A stretch of 64,000 nucleotides of DNA from the NCBI RefSeq assembly GCF_032118995.1, contig NC_092656.1, forward strand, positions 12,447,761 to 12,511,760, read 5' to 3'. Positions 1 through 11,300 of this stretch are shown piece after piece (position 1 is the stretch's first letter; every line of letters starts with the position of its first letter). The position numbers and the translations under genes are program-made. This DNA comes from Asterias amurensis. Lineage: Eukaryota; Echinodermata; Asteroidea; Forcipulatida; Asteriidae. A model generated the notes under the pieces. The model ran no database searches, was not told the origin of the DNA, and saw nothing but the letters and a program-made list of their open reading frames with translations.

Positions 1-1221
1 GGCAATCTTTGGAGATGCAACATTTTCAACAATAATTTTACTGATTTCTAATCAACGGGAGTACTTTGAAGCAAAGCAAAATATGCCGGATCCTTACTAC
101 CATTTTTTATGAAAAAAAAAAGGTCATGACCCAATATTTATACTCCTATTGGAACTTGCTACATTGTACAACCCAATATTATATAACACATTTTAAATAC
201 ATTTTTTTTAAGCTACACACCAGAAAATTATTATCAAAGATGTTTCAAAGTGCCTAGGTTAGAGGTGTATTTATGGATAATGTAAGTCCCTTTGATAATA
301 TGCATTGTTATCATCAACAATTGAGATGGTTGTTAATCTATTGTAGACAGCAATCACAGCAACCGTTTCCATTATTATTCCAAGGCCTTTTCTGGCAGGC
401 AAGATACATGTGCTACATCAAAGACAGTGGACACTATTGGTAATTGTCAAAGATTAGTCTTCACAGTTGGTGTATGTCAACATATGCATAAAATAACAAA
501 CCTGTTAAAATTTGAGCTCAATCAGACATCGAAATTGCGAGATAATAATGAAAGAAAAAACACCCTTGTCACACGAAGTTGTGTGCTTTCTGATGCTTGA
601 TTTCAAGACCTCAAATTCTAAACTTGAGGTCTCAAAATCAAATTCGTGGGAAAATTACTTCTTTCTCGATAACTACGCCACTTCAGAGGGAGCTCTTTCT
701 CACAATGTTTTATACTATCAACCGCTCCCCATTACTTGTTATCAAGAAAGGTTTTATGATGATAATTATTTTGAGAAGTTACCAATAGTGCCCACTGCCT
801 TTAACCCTGGCCATACTGCCATACATTTGCCATGGGAAACTGTATGTTTTGTGCCATAAGTCAACAGTGTCCTCAGCACTACAGAAGTAGATAAAAGTAA
901 CAACTATTTTCTTCACCAGGCTGACTTAAAAAGTCTGAATTCAGATAAAAGTCTAACATTTTGCATCCCTTCATAAATAACGGCTGGACACATATAGAGA
1001 TGTGCCCCCTTTCTATATATCAAAAGTCGATACAAATAAGACAATTCAATCCCCCAAAATATTTTCTTTCCTTATGAGCTGCCTGCGTTCAAATCAGTCT
1101 GCTTGCAGTCCATGCTCTGTGGCTCCATTGTCACATGTGATGCATTAGGCTGTGTCGACTATCAGTAGGATGTTCCAACATGTGATGCTTAGGTTTATAT
1201 TGTCTAAAAGCAGTAGGATGT
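1..1221. other. 3' flank of CIAO2A, no gene seen
   Basis: Region downstream of the minus-strand CIAO2A stop codon. I see no coding exon with a recognisable product on either strand. The only structured feature is one T1 MITE at 420-804. The rest is AT-rich unique-looking sequence that should include the CIAO2A 3' untranslated region; no canonical minus-strand AATAAA was found close to the stop. Confidence 0.5.
420..804. mobile_element. T1 MITE (TTAA-type)
   Basis: About 385 bp bounded by inverted ends related to AGGCAGTGGACACTATTGG (left 421-440, right 781-804, which ends in TTTAA). The interior carries the family's GAGACCTCA / TGAGGTCTC type stem near 605-635. The family recurs at least 14 more times in this window. 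There is no real coding capacity; the ORF inside it recurs in other copies only as repeat sequence. Confidence 0.8.
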
Positions 1222-4200
1222 TCAAGTGTCATTTTCTGCCACACATTTCTCGACCAGTTCTTTGAGGTTGGGATTCTCCATTGCAGCAGCTATTCTCTCC
1301 TTATCGTTGATTTGTTTGTTAACTGCAAAACAATCAAAATATTGTCAATGGACTGAGTAAAGATCTGACACACAACACAAACAGAGTTTTATTGATATAA
1401 ACCATACAGGGAAAATGATTGGCTGTAATATTAAAAGGGACACGTTGTCTTGGATCGGGCAAGTTGGTCTATGAAAAGGGTTTGAAAACTGTTTGTTATA
1501 AAATGCATGGTTGGAAAGATGCTTTAAGAGTACATTAGAATATAATGATCCACACAAAAATGCATTGAAATTGCAAAGTTTTCCCTATCATCGTAAAATT
1601 AACACGGCACGTCATTTTGTGGAGTCAAATTTTAGGCTCTACATAATGCCCGAGCATGTTAGTTCGCAAAATTAAAGGAAACACCGCAACTTCGAGGCAA
1701 AGTGTCCCTTTAAATGTAGCTGACCTGTTTAATGGATTACCCTGGTTACGCCACAAAGCTTGACTGGGCACTGCCATATTTTGCTTGATTAGGACATGGT
1801 AGGACAAGGTAGGTACATCAAGTCACAGCACAGAAATAAAGCAGGATTGACGTTCATTAACTTCAAATGCCTTTCTTTCAGCATTAACAACAACAACAGC
1901 AACAGGAGCAGGAGCAGCAACAACAACAAAAACAACAAAAACAACAACAACAACAACAACAACAAAAGGATGAAAGTGCCAGGCACTGCAATACTTTGTA
2001 CTGTGTCTTTCTATACTGTATGTACATGTAACGGCACCGCTGAGAAACCGTAAAACAAAGGACAAAATCAAAAAAGTTCTGAGACTGACTTCAAGAGAAT
2101 ATGCAAATGCTTACTTTCTTCTTCTGTGGAATGGGTGCCTTTTGTTATATAAATGTCCAGCTACAGTAGGAGAGACAAAGAAAAAAATTGAACGGAAATT
2201 ACAAAGTTTGTCTGAAGTACAATAATTGGGAGGTGTACAAAAGGCCATCTCCTCTGGACATTAAAGATGGACTTTAACAGGGCTGAAATTACACGCAGGC
2301 CCTGTACGTGTACATGTAGGCAATGGCCTCTGTTGCCCCTGCTCTTGGCCTTGGTGCCCCTTCAAAAGTTTCACATTGACTTTCAGATTTTTTTTGAAAA
2401 ATGAAAATGGCCTTGCCCTTTCAATTATGAAACTCTAGACCTGCTTTAGCTTTTCAGTTTTGTGCTGTACTCAGTTTCCAATAGATCCACATCATATATT
2501 TACCTACATGTATCTGTACTCAACCTAAAATCTATTTTTAGTTCACATGTTGAGCATCGATTGCAATTTGACTGTTTATGAAACATAACCTGAAGATATG
2601 ACAGAAATTGAAAATTTTCAAAACCGAAAGGTTTCACAGATTTTCTTACGTTGCTGCAATTTTCAACAAAAGAGCATTTCACAAGAAAAACAGGGTAGTG
2701 ACTCAGTTTAGGAAAAAGGTAACATGAAGTAGATAACAGGAAAGCTGATAACAGCAAACAGCTAAGCAGGGGACATAATTCTTCCAATAGAGTAATATGT
2801 AGACCAAAACAACAAAATATTTTAGTTGCTAAATTTGTTTCTGACTTGAAATTGAAAGTCAGAAGTGAACTTACCTTATGTTTTTGAGGAAGACTTCTTT
2901 CCAGTTTTACTCTGATACACAAACCTGACGAAGAAAACAAAAACAGCTCACACTATACATTGTACAAGATGAATCCTTGTGAAAATCCTTGTCATAAATC
3001 ATCAATATTTAAGTAATACTCTTAATATTGATAATAGTGGTTTCTTATAAAGCCCTCATTTCTGTCACATTCAGTTTTCCTGCAAGGTACAAAATATATG
3101 TGTATCTACATTTTGTGAAGTACAAACCCAAATGTGCTGCATGGCACAATATGCTGCCAATCAAACCAGAAACACTAGGGCAATTCCCTTCTATTTTTGA
3201 ACAGTGCAAGAGGTTTTTTTAAGTGCATGACACAACACACAGGACCTACAGCTTTATGATTGTCCCAATTGAAAGACGCAGCAATAATAATGGTATAAAG
3301 TGTCTTGCTTAAAGGGAAGGTACACGTTTGGCAATTACTCAAAACAAATATTAACTTAAAAAGTGACTTAGTAACGAGCATTGGGGAGCTGTTGGTAGTA
3401 TAAACCTTTGTGGCAAACGACTCCCTCTGAAGTAACGTAGTTTTTTAGAAAGAGGCAATTTCTCAATAAAATAACCAAAGACTTCTAGCTAGAAGTCTTT
3501 TACTCCTATCTGAAAGCACACAGATTCATCCAACAAGGTTTTTTTATTGTTTCATCATTTTCTTGCAACTTTGATAACCGAATGAGCCCAAGTTTTCACA
3601 GGTTTGTTATTTTATGCATATATATATGTTGAGATGTGTGACATCAAGTGAGAACACTGGTCTTGGATGATTACCAAACGTGTACAGTGACTTTAAGGAC
3701 ACAAGTGTCACGACCGGGACATGAACCCATACTCTCTAAGATCTGCAGAATAGAAACACCAAAGCTTGAGTTCAATGATCTTATCCGCTTGGCCAAGAAA
3801 TGCTATTAATTGGCTTGAACAATAATAAGAAACATTCTTTGCTCAACATTTCTATGATATTGGGTCCACGAGGCTTGGATTTCATCTTCGAGAGGGCAAG
3901 GCCATTTTCATTTTGCAAAGGGAATTTCCTTTGGAAAATCTTAAAGTCTAAAGGAAACTTTTGAAGGAGCACTAAGGTCAAGACGAAGGTCAATAGAGGC
4001 AATGGTCCCTATGTAATTCCAGGCCTGGTCTACCGTACATGTCTGAACATAGGAAGACGAGCAAGGTACACTGTTTGAAACGTTGAGACCACGCCGGCTC
4101 TTTCACGCCGGCTCTTTTCAGAGCCAACACTTCCACAAAAGCAATTTACACATGGTTGTACCTGCAAGTTTCCTATTTATTTATAGCTTCTTCCTATTTA

Positions 4201-5115
4201 TCCACACCATGCAAAATTTCAGACGATATCTGAAACATACCAATCAATGTAGCTAACGAACAGTGTGGCACCGTTGGAGTGAACTGAACACGAATGATGT
4301 ACGCATCTTCATAGCCTTTCAAGGGATAAACTTTGACACCTTCCTCAAACACAACTTCAAGGTCTTCCAGCGAGTTGGGCTTTTCAGGATCTCTGATGTC
4401 TTTAATCAAGTCTGATGACAGAAAGTATAGTGGTTGGTATTACAATGTGATTTATATACTGTACATTTACACATTGTAAGTAAATTATAACGACAATGAA
4501 CTATACAAAAGCAATTCGGTATACGTTCTTTTTTGTAAACAAAATCACAGCGCTTATTTAACAATAAGTGAATCAGAACACAAAATGAAGAGTGATAAAA
4601 AACGTTTAATAAAGGAAATGGTAGGTCTTTAGGTAGTTTTTTAGATTGTACAATTGAGCTGGCTGATTCAATGTTTGTGGGTTATGGTTCCATTCGTCAG
4701 CAGCAAAGCTGTGAAGGTTCTGTCTCTAGCACATGGCAAGTTCTGTGGCATATAAACGGAAAGGATCCAACTATTTGACAACCTTCGACCCCTCTTGTAG
4801 CCCCCCCCCCCAATGAAAATAACTACCAACGTATGGTTTTGTAAGTGAGATGACATGTAATACAAATTGCAGATAATGGGTATGCCTATGATAAAGTATT
4901 CCATATTTTTCATAGTTACAGGAGAAGTCTATACCATAAATATCAGCAGCGACGTCTTCCAAATTTTCGTCCTCGTTATCTTTTGTCTTCTCTTTCTCTG
5001 TGCCTGATGCCCTCTCTCGGTTAACCGCTTCATCACCATTGTCTGTGTCTAATGGAGAGCTGCCTCCAGCAGACATCATGAACAGGTGGAATACTCCAAG
5101 AAGTGTGAAGAACAT
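1222..5115 (-). CDS. CIAO2A: CIAO2A-like cytosolic Fe-S assembly factor (FAM96A/MIP18 family), 5 exons
   Basis: Minus-strand exons (genomic high to low): 4935-5115, 4241-4411, 2875-2924, 2115-2160 and 1222-1322. All have GT donors and AG acceptors and consistent phases, giving 183 codons with the stop. The first in-frame ATG after an upstream stop is at 5113-5115. The N-terminus ([12 protein letters not shown]) is hydrophobic and signal-like, followed by an acidic, charged linker; a second possible start is at the MMSAGG methionines. The MIP18/DUF59 core includes [34 protein letters not shown] with the conserved reactive Cys, and [19 protein letters not shown]. The IRDPEKPN and KHK...GTHSTEEE signatures match CIAO2A better than CIAO2B. 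The family works with CIAO1 to deliver Fe-S clusters in the cytosol; the 2A branch is known for IRP1 maturation. The gene looks intact. Confidence 0.93.
1431..1713. mobile_element. T4 MITE, right half deleted
   Basis: Begins TTAAAAGGGACACGTTGTC and proceeds through the same internal sequence as the full T4 copy at 58652-59027. It ends early at a GTGTCCCTTTAA end. Located in CIAO2A intron 4. Confidence 0.65.
1886..1967. repeat. CAA/CAG microsatellite
   Basis: Imperfect (CAA)n with CAG and AAAAC interruptions, in CIAO2A intron 4. It makes poly-Asn and poly-Leu shadow ORFs on the two strands that are not genes. Confidence 0.9.
2312..2446. repeat. dispersed repeat (CCTTGGTGCC type)
   Basis: Contains the string CTTGGCCTTGGTGCCC and a downstream GGCCTTGCCCT...AAACTCTAGACCTG. 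It recurs at 11378-11515 and, reversed, at 3836-4026; weaker relatives lie near 11640-11780 and 37433-37610. Family unknown; lies in CIAO2A intron 3. Confidence 0.6.
3309..3696. mobile_element. T1b MITE (TTAA-type)
   Basis: Bounded by TTAAAGGGAAGGTACACG on the left and CGTGTACAGTGACTTTAA on the right, so it is flanked by TTAA. The interior is homologous to T1 in reverse orientation, so T1b is a subfamily with different tips. Lies in CIAO2A intron 2. Confidence 0.8.
3697..3800 (-). mobile_element. tRNA-derived SINE head (type A)
   Basis: The reverse complement reads like a class II tRNA (long variable arm), with a B-box-like GGGTTCATGTCCCGG followed by TCGTGACACTTGTGTCCTT. The same head recurs near 17520, 25745, 28490, 37790, 38650 and 52010. 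It directly abuts the T1b MITE. Confidence 0.55.
3836..4026. repeat. dispersed repeat (CCTTGGTGCC type), reversed
   Basis: Reverse-complement relative of 2312-2446 and 11378-11515, sharing GAGAGGGCAAGGCCATTTTCATTTT-like sequence and the CAGGCCTGG end. In CIAO2A intron 2. Confidence 0.5.
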
Positions 5116-5221
5116 TGGCAACTTGATTATTTAGATTGTCTCTAAAAAATAAAATATTTATGATGTTCATTCTATTGTTATTACAGATGGGCAATAATGG
5201 GTGTTGGTACAATCAAACATA

Positions 5222-5822
5222 GGTCATTCACGCATTTGTTACTTCTCGTCTTGACAACGGCAATGCTCTTCTCTACAGTCTTCCTAACAACCAGATTTCC
5301 CGACTTCAACGGCTCCAAAATACTGCTGCTCGCATTGTGACACTGTCTAGAAAATCCTGTTCTATCACCCCCATTCTGAAACAACTACACTGGCTCCCTA
5401 TCTCTCAACGAATCATCTTCAAGCTGATGCTCATTGTCCACAAAGCTCTAAATGGCAAGGCTCCCCACTATATTTCTGAACTGCTTCAAGTTTACACTCC
5501 ATCAAGGAATCTTCGATCAAGTTCCATGCTTCTCCTCATTGAACCCAAGTCTCGACACTCATGGAGTGACAGGTCTTTTTCTGTAGCCGCGCCACGCATC
5601 TGGAACTCTCTACCACTTAATCTTCGATCTTGTCTTTGTACCGCAAAATTCAAGTCTCTTCTCAAAACTTATCTTATGTCACAGGTTTTCAATGACTAAT
5701 TTTGTTGTGTCTGTTTTTCTTTGTGTTGTGTTTTTGTTTTGTTTTGTTGTGGTTTACTGCGCCTTGAACACCCAGCAGGGTGGATATGTGCGCATTACAA
5801 GTCTTATTATTATTATTATTAT
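5222..5822 (+). mobile_element. 5'-truncated LINE (CR1/L2-like), RT C-terminus and 3' tail
   Basis: The frame is open from about 5222 to 5699 with typical non-LTR reverse-transcriptase C-terminal text: HAFVTSRLDNGNALLYSLP, LQNTAARIV, LHWLPISQRI.FK, SFSVAAPRIWNSLP, FKSLLKTYL. It is followed by a short 3' UTR ending GCGCATTACAAGTCTTATTA and a (TTA)n tail at 5797-5822. The 5' part is absent, as is usual for target-primed LINE copies. A second fragment of the same tail lies at 55126-55290. This is not a host gene. Confidence 0.88.
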
Positions 5823-6213
5823 TAAACATGTACATGTAGGGGTTGCTCAAACACAGTCAGACAGTACTCAAGTCCGTTTTAGGGCAGTTTTAATGCATTC
5901 GGGTTTAACGTGTGTCTGTGTTGAACCCAAATGAGTTAAATAGGTCCGCGAGGGTGGTTTAACGCTACTCCTAGAACTATTTCGTTTTTTTCCGGCTATC
6001 GTCTCCCTATTCTAGTTTTTCTCTCAACAGATGACCCATGGACCCCTGTGATATTGTGCTTTAATTGTTTGTGTGTCAATTACTATTTAGTTTTAATAGT
6101 CAATTACTAATACTATTTTTTAATTAAAGGTAAGTTCAATTCAAGTTGTCCAAACCGTCAAGTTTTTCCAACTGATGAGTTGTCTTTTAAAAGTTCAATT
6201 CAAGTTGTCCATT

Positions 6214-6950
6214 GGGTCATTCCATGTCAAATCAACCAGTGGTCCCCAGGTGACCCCCTCAGATTTTGATGAAACTTCATCAGAATGATTGGATGTGGCT
6301 CAAATGAACACATACAAAAAAGCTAAGTCATACTCCATGTCGTTTTCGAGATATGACCCATTGAAATTTGGTCAAGGCGGCCATTTTGTGCTCGCGCAAG
6401 ACGTGAAAAGTGATTTTTGTGTTATTTTTCGACTTTGAAAGCTCATAATTTAGTTATTGTACCAGGTAGAGAGCTCAAATTTGGTATACCATACTTCTTG
6501 CCAAAGTTCATGAATCTGCACTCAATTTAAATGTATCTCCTTTAATTTTCTAGTTATGGTCACCTAAAGTAGGCACTTTAATCAGCCGAAATTGTTTTTT
6601 GTGATAATTGGGGTCACCCTGTGCCCACATGAGAGGTCAAATGAATCCTATATGCTCTAGGTATTATCTATGGGTGCATGTCTTTACCCACAAGCAATTA
6701 TAAGTTCACCAATGCATTAATTTAGAAATAACATGGGCCCAAAGTTGATCCAGCCAGAAAAAGGTCAAAAAGACCCCGCCCGTCTTGACCCCGGTTGACC
6801 CCGCGATCAATTGAAACTGAAATTGATACCAGTTAAACATATTATATCTACCATGATATCTATCATGGTGTATTTTTGGCACATAAATTTATTGTAATAT
6901 CATACTGTATAACTTTTCTGAAAACTGGTGGATTTGACACGGAATGACCC
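6214..6950. mobile_element. non-autonomous DNA element, GGGTCATTCC ends
   Basis: 737 bp with inverted ends GGGTCATTCCATGTCAAATC (left) and GATTTGACACGGAATGACCC (right). CATT occurs on both sides (6210-6213 and 6951-6954), a possible 4-bp target duplication. There is no long ORF. Superfamily not assigned. Confidence 0.75.
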
Positions 6951-7113
6951 CATTGACCATTGTCTGACCATGACAACTGAACTCGGTACCAACATTTAGT
7001 GACATTACAATACATGACTATGGATATGGATGGGCGTTTTATAAGGCTTTATTTAGCCTTCATTATGCAGAGCCCGAATCTACAGGTAAACAGGTAAATG
7101 ACATAGGCCCGGC

Positions 7114-7275
7114 TCCTAGAACGGATAACTTTCCGTATGTATGGCGCCACCACTTTTTTACTCATTTTTACAAAAAGGGATATATCAGTCAGGTAAATTA
7201 GATACTATATTATTTTATTTTAAATGAAAACATGGAAAAAGTGGTGGCGCCATACGGAAACTTTTCCCCTAGAAC
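7114..7275. mobile_element. 162-bp MITE with about 40-bp inverted repeats
   Basis: Left arm TCCTAGAACGGATAACTTTC then CCGTATG..GGCGCCACCAC; right arm GTGGTGGCGCCATACGGAAA then a CCCCTAGAAC end. The centre is AT-rich. Confidence 0.7.
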
Positions 7276-7280
7276 ATGTA

Positions 7281-7345
7281 GAACTACTTCGGTTTCATCG
7301 TCTCCGTTACGGGAGACGATAGCCGGACAAAACCGAAATAGTTCT
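7281..7345. repeat. strong hairpin
   Basis: Left arm 7281-7305 (GAACTACTTCGGTTT...CGTCTCC) pairs with 7311-7345 (GGGAGACGAT...AAACCGAAATAGTTC) around a 5-nt loop. The right arm also matches 5968-6009 inverted, so this is one end of a larger inverted-repeat structure. Confidence 0.65.
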
Positions 7346-7411
7346 AGGAGTAGGCACTGTACAGCTGCATGGTGTATCTGCTTGGCACTGGCACGCTTCT
7401 CATTCATAAGT

Positions 7412-7612
7412 AGGGAGCGTCTCAAAAGTCGGAACGGTAGGAACGTTCTTTTTGGATCGCAAGAGTATCCCCGCCGCTTTTGTCTGTTCCACAGGACCGG
7501 TCTTTTGGAACGCTCCGCGTATACTTTGTCATGATGTTGCGATCCTGCGGGCATATGCCTGCAGGAACGTTCTTTTGCGCTAGGAACGTGCCCGACTTTT
7601 GAGACGCTCCCT
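7412..7612. mobile_element. 201-bp inverted-repeat MITE
   Basis: Ends AGGGAGCGTCTCAAAAGTCG and CGACTTTTGAGACGCTCCCT are near-perfect inverted repeats. The interior shows further GGAACGTTCTTTT inverted copies. Confidence 0.75.
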
Positions 7613-8245
7613 TATAATAAAGCCTAGCTATGCCTAATTAATATACCCATTAAACCGCAAGTAGTAAGTAGTAAGTAGCCTAGGTATACACACAATGGTA
7701 TAGGTTGGTAGTTATCCATTTAATTATTTTTTCTTTCTTACTTTTGCAAAGGGTTTGGTATTTACTTTTATTCTAACCATCACGATTGATAAAAACATTA
7801 CGATCGATATGAAGAACATTCACCCATCCTTCCATGACATTACCGATATGAATTTATATTTTGTTTATGAATCATTTGAAACAACACTTACCCAACATTA
7901 TTTTTGTTTAGAGGGTGTTGAGGACTTCTTGTTGTTTTGCAGGTAGTTATAAAAACTGAGTTAACACTTGAGGGGGCTGTTCATATTTCATCTGCTCGTT
8001 CCCGCTTTGGAACTGCAAGTTAGTGCCCCATGGATTATATAAATCAAAATTAAAGTAATCGGAATTTCTGAACCTCTAAAGATTGCATAATTATTTGAAT
8101 CTGAAAAAGACAGGGATTTCCAAAGACAGCCTGAACTTTCCTCAGATAAATAATTGTTGCTCCATGATTTTACAACTTCAGTGACAGATTTGAACTGTTG
8201 AGGGCGCTATACGTTGTTTTGAAATCTTTCCACACCACGTTTTTG

Positions 8246-8265
8246 CCAATTTACATCGCGCGAAA
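8246..8265 (+). promoter_or_regulatory. MSH3 proximal promoter: CCAAT box and E2F-like site
   Basis: CCAAT at 8246-8250 is followed by TCGCGCGAAA at 8256-8265, whose reverse complement TTTCGCGCGA fits the E2F consensus. The site lies 50 bp before the MSH3 ATG. E2F control of MSH3 (shared with DHFR) is known in mammals; use here is inferred from motif and position only. Confidence 0.5.
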
Positions 8266-8314
8266 CGATGTCACGGATGAAGTTCTTTGCAGTCTTTATT
8301 AATTGTAAATAAAC

Positions 8315-11300
8315 ATGCCGAAACTAAACTTCTCAAAGTTAAAAAGTTCCCAAAACGGTGCTGATTCTGGAAGTTCATCTGGTAAAAAACAAGTGTCACT
8401 TTCTCGATTCTTCTCGCCTGCGAAACCTCAGCAACAAAACGTAGCCACTACTGATGATGCCGCGGCAGCTTCGTCGAGAAGAGCCAGTGGTGGTGGGCGT
8501 GGCACGGGCCCGACGGTGGGGCCGGATGACAGCGGTCGCAGAAAAGAAGCAGAGAGGAGTGGACCTCTTGAGGTGATCATTATTAAACCTGTAATAATTG
8601 TAAAATATGTATTTCGATATTTGGGAATGATACAGCGTTCAACTGACAGTAAGTAGCGACACTGTTCTTTTCTTTAATTTAATATTATAAGCCTAGACCC
8701 AGTGACTGGGGTGCTGTACTCCTTTTAAACAATTTTTGACTTCATCTGTCGTACTAGCGCCCCAGGGAACGGCACAGAATTTTAACAAATACCCTGTTTT
8801 TCGCGACACCCAGCCACAAAAAATGCCTCAAAATGACAAAAAGACCAAACAAACTAGCTCAAAAATCGCCTACTCTATTCTCGATACGTCTAGGATGTAA
8901 CATCAGGCATTTAATTGTATCCGATAATGTCAACATTTCAAAAAAGGAATCTCTGATAATGTCAAAATTTCGAAAAAAGGAATCTAGCGCCCCAGGGCCC
9001 AGTCACTGACACTGGGTCTAATAAAACCGGATGATTACAAAGATGTAGCTGTAGGGAATGTTTTCCTCATCCGACTGTCACTCATTCACTCATAATAATG
9101 TGAACAGCAAAAGTAGTATCTCAATCAAGAGAGTCAAAGTTGTTATTTTATTTATTTCAGAGTAAATGTCATGAATGAACTGTAGACTGACACACTGACC
9201 CTCTGTGAATGCATTTTTAAATCATTTTTAATGGTGAAAGACTTCTCTTGAAATGTTATTCCATGAATGCATTTTTAAATCATTTTTGAGTGAAAAAGTT
9301 ATGTGAAATATACTCGGATAATTTTGTTAATGCATTCCATTCTTGTTCTTATCATTCAATTTTCAAGAAGGAAACAAAGCTAACTAATTGAAAACATTTC
9401 TTGTCATATGTAGGTGAACGTAAATTCCCCCTTCAGGAAACGTCTCATCTCACCGGGGGAAACCGGAAAAGAAAGTTCCAAGAGACAGAAAATTCAAGAT
9501 GGTAAGTTTAAAAAAAAAGAGAAAAAAGACACACAAGATTACTATGGTCAGGTGGTTAGTCTGCAGGACTTGCAACTACAAGGTTCTAGGTCTGTAGGTC
9601 AGAAGCCGGCCAAATAAATACCATCATCTTCCTATACTGTGCAGAAACCTCCTCTGGAGTATACTCGCACAATAGCTGGAGTTGCATCCCCTTTTACATG
9701 TAATGCCATTGGACACTTTCGGAACAGAAAAAAAAAAATCACAGATTTACAAATAACCTTCAGGGTTTACTAAAGGTAATGGTGAAAGACTTCTCTTGAA
9801 ATGTTATTCCATGAAATGCTTTACTTTTGAGAAAACAGTAAAACAATTATCAATTCTTGATATCGAGAAATATGGATTTATTTTAAACACGTATGTGATG
9901 ACATGGCGAAACGTGCGTAAACAAGGGTGGGTTTTCGCGTTACTTTCTCCCCCTCCGATGACCGATTGAGCCTAAATTTTCACAGGTTTGTTATTTTATG
10001 TTTTTGATACACGAAGTATGGGCCTTTGGGAAAATACTGTTTACCGAAAGTGTCCAATGGCTTTAAGGTGATCCCCTTCCTTAGGTTGTACCGTAAACTT
10101 AGGTGTGATCCATGGCTACAACGGCAGTTGCAGGTTGAATGGGCTTCTAACTGGCACCCCGAACAAAGATATTGACAAAATAGGGAGATATAGCCAACTC
10201 CAGGGCTGGATATGTAGTTCAGTTGGTAGGAGCGCCGGTATGTGATCTGGAGGTCATTCAAATCCCACTGATAATGTCTGTAATAGGCCTATTTATTTTT
10301 GTTTATCCTCAAATCAGTTTATAATTTTAGAAACTTTTTTTCACCAGAATCATCATGTCATCTATCTAGTGATACACTTAAACATCTCAAGCACTTCCAG
10401 TCACCAGTGCACGCTCCAACTTCCACCACCAAGGTGTCATCGAAGAAGACAACTGAGAAAAGTAGTGGGGCTAGCAAAAAAACTCTGTCACATACAGCCC
10501 CAAGCCCTACCTCAGAACGGAAAAAGAGAAGTCGGCACAACTCTGACCGAAAAACCACAAGGCCTCCACCAAAACGAAGTTCTTCAAAAGGTTACGACAA
10601 GCATGATGATGAAGAAGAGTTCGAAACTGAAAGTATTCCTTCATCGTCAAAATCTAGCCGCAGCAGCACAACTAAGAAAACGACAAAGGTTCGACCGTTT
10701 CAGAAGGAGAAGTTTCAATCCAAACCGGACAAACAGAATGCATCTAGCTCTGGGAGAGCTGAAGGCTCGTCCAAGTTGTCCTCAACCAGACCGGTCAGTG
10801 TGAAATACACACCACTGGAGCTGCAGTTTATTGAGATTAAGAGGCAGCACCCAGACACACTGCTCTTTGTGGAGTGTGGGTACCGGTACAGATTTTTTGG
10901 TGAAGATGCTGAGGTAAGTTATACATGCGCGGAAAACTCATGATTATGCTGCGCGCAAAACACGACTAATAATCCCCATCTCAATCTTTTGTCTTCCATT
11001 GAGTGTTGCTCCGGTAGGAGCTTAAATCAATTATCTAATCAAGATCAAGATGTATCTATACAGGCTGTTGATGGGGTTAGATGGGGATTAGCCTCTTTTA
11101 CACAAAAAAAGCGTTCTTCGAAAAGATACAGTTCAAAAAAATACTTTTTTATTATGATTAAGATACAGTTCAAAAAAATACTTTTTTATTTATGATTTAG
11201 GGCCAGTTGTCACATGAGGAAACTTTTACAGGCAACTTGGCGACAACCAACTGCAGTGCATGCTACAGGACAACTTTGGAAGCACTATGATTAATTGTTC

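Larger units (their letters stand above)
5116..8314. other. intergenic CIAO2A/MSH3, transposon-filled
   Basis: Divergent intergenic region between CIAO2A (minus) and MSH3 (plus). It contains the LINE tail, the GGGTCATTCC element, small inverted-repeat elements at 7114-7275 and 7412-7612, and a hairpin at 7281-7345. There is also an inverted-repeat arm at 5968-6009 matching 7310-7353. I found no DHFR-like exon, although DHFR is the divergent MSH3 partner in vertebrates. Confidence 0.6.

Noticed and set aside
512..859. 115-codon ORF near the window start
   Set aside because: Lies inside a T1 MITE; similar short ORFs recur in the other T1 copies in the same relative place.
1796..2071. ORFs on both strands around the CAA tract (poly-Asn, poly-Leu, poly-Val)
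   Set aside because: Products of the microsatellite in CIAO2A intron 4; no domain, and they overlap a correctly spliced intron.
5337..5699. 120-codon ORF that could pass for a host gene
   Set aside because: It is the reverse-transcriptase C-terminus of a truncated LINE; the open frame extends upstream to about 5222 and the element has a (TTA)n tail.
5116..8314. DHFR as the expected divergent partner of MSH3
   Set aside because: No DHFR motif was found on either strand; the nearest divergent gene is CIAO2A.
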